From: JAGTVB01 sp964624765
GTDB lineage: Bacteria > Pseudomonadota > Gammaproteobacteria > HK1
DNA: 12,880 nucleotides
Assembly (NCBI GenBank): GCA_964624765.1
Contig: CAZUZO010000102.1
Coordinates: 1 to 12,880 of the forward strand
Direction of reading: 5' to 3'
A program made the translations under genes and the position numbers. Of the stretch, positions 12,505-12,880 are shown in pieces (position 1 is the stretch's first letter; every line of letters begins with the position of its first letter). A model generated the notes under the pieces. The model did no database searches and was not told the DNA's origin. It was given only the letters and a program-made list of their open reading frames with translations.

Positions 12505-12717
12505 TTAATTCCAGTCGGTGCCGCAGTCCTCGGTCGGGTTATCGAGGCTGTGGGTGAGATCGAGTCCTGGGCGCTCTACGTGTAGCTGTCGGTAATGGTC
12601 CAAATTGTCCTGGGACTCAAAAAAGATCTCGAGATCCCCTTCGAGCAGCCGCAGATGGGGGTTGGTCTTGGGGGCGTCCCGTAGGCTGATGGGATCCAAC
12701 GTCGTCGTAATGGTCAT
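12505..12717 (-). CDS. Small acidic protein of unknown function (70 residues)
   Basis: I do not recognise the family with certainty. The protein has 14 Asp/Glu against 5 Lys/Arg, one cysteine (C65), no signal peptide and no membrane segment. A likely folded core is HLRLLEGDLEIFFES (21-35), which reads as two strands, followed by a helix-like QDNLDHYRQLHVE (36-48), and a tail LTHSLDNPTEDCGTDWN (54-70) rich in Asp, Asn and Thr. The ATG has GGGAG (12731-12727) 9 bases upstream. It is upstream of the 37-residue membrane protein, with which it probably forms a two-gene unit. Repeat copy D lies immediately upstream, leaving only about 40 bases for a promoter unless it is within the repeat. Confidence 0.65.
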   Translation of the reverse strand: MTITTTLDPISLRDAPKTNPHLRLLEGDLEIFFESQDNLDHYRQLHVERPGLDLTHSLDNPTEDCGTDWN

Positions 12718-12758
12718 GACTCACATCTCCCTTGGTTACCAGCGTTTCCGCTCAGAGC

Positions 12759-12880
12759 TTGTGAAAAAACCTGCTGCGCTACCCGATAGCGGCGTTGGGC
12801 GGTGCTCGCTCCTCGCCTATCGATTTGATATGTCTCGTCGCTGCGCTCCGTCCGCCTGGCTCTCGGGCCGCTCGCGACGG
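12759..12880 (+). repeat. Dispersed repeat, copy D (nearly complete, cut by window end)
   Basis: Begins TTGTGAAAAAACC at 12759 and carries both halves of the family: the left hairpin CGCTA/TAGCG with loop CCCGA and the A6 run (T6 on the minus strand), then CTCGCCTATCGA, CTCGTCGCTGCGC, CCGTCCGCCT and GCGACGG at the window end. By comparison with copy C, about 12 more bases (ATTTTTCACAAC) should follow. This makes a full element of roughly 135 bp, in agreement with copy B. Confidence 0.7.

Overview
The window looks like a chromosomal segment of a gammaproteobacterium outside the Enterobacterales. The evidence is the gene order folB | plsY | tsaD | rpsU-yqeY-dnaG-rpoD, which matches my memory of Pseudomonas-type genomes, together with an RpoD carrying the long non-conserved region and the close similarity of S21, DnaG and RpoD to their E. 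coli counterparts. The species cannot be told from sequence alone. No phage, plasmid or CRISPR signature was seen.

Layout. 1-223: leader with two short palindromes and an unassigned open frame. 224-979 (+): pteridine reductase of the FolM/PTR1 type. 1128-1679 (-): zinc-ribbon Nudix hydrolase. 1771-2283 and 2276-2641 (-): folK and folB, overlapping by 8 bases. These four form a pterin/folate neighbourhood. 2928-3527 (+): plsY, meeting tsaD (3519-4532, -) tail to tail with a 9-base overlap. A consensus-like sigma-70 promoter at 4560-4589 then drives the macromolecular synthesis operon: rpsU (4651-4917), yqeY (4939-5397), dnaG (5592-7361) and rpoD (7432-9255). A CAT-anticodon tRNA, most likely tRNA-Ile2, follows 12 bases after rpoD. 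9428-9637 is a composite of two repeat types. 9677-10075 (-) is a single-domain LOV-like PAS protein without the photoactive cysteine; it has its own promoter and a putative operator. 10350-11011 is about 660 bases with no convincing gene. 11027-12016 (+) is an aldo/keto reductase preceded by two mutually exclusive hairpins. 12338-12717 (-) holds two very small genes of unknown function: a 70-residue acidic protein and a 37-residue single-pass membrane protein.

The most interesting structure is a dispersed repeat of about 135 bp. Its ends are inverted (TTGTGAAAAAACC ... GGATTTTTCACAA), and four full, half or diverged copies lie at 1710-1769, 5388-5523, 9558-9637 and 12759-12880. Each end carries a hairpin followed by an outward T tract, so the element has the architecture of a bidirectional transcription terminator. 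Copies after folK and after rpoD-tRNA keep these parts. The copy inside the essential yqeY-dnaG gap has lost both T tracts. All functional statements about this repeat and the small-gene pair are inference.
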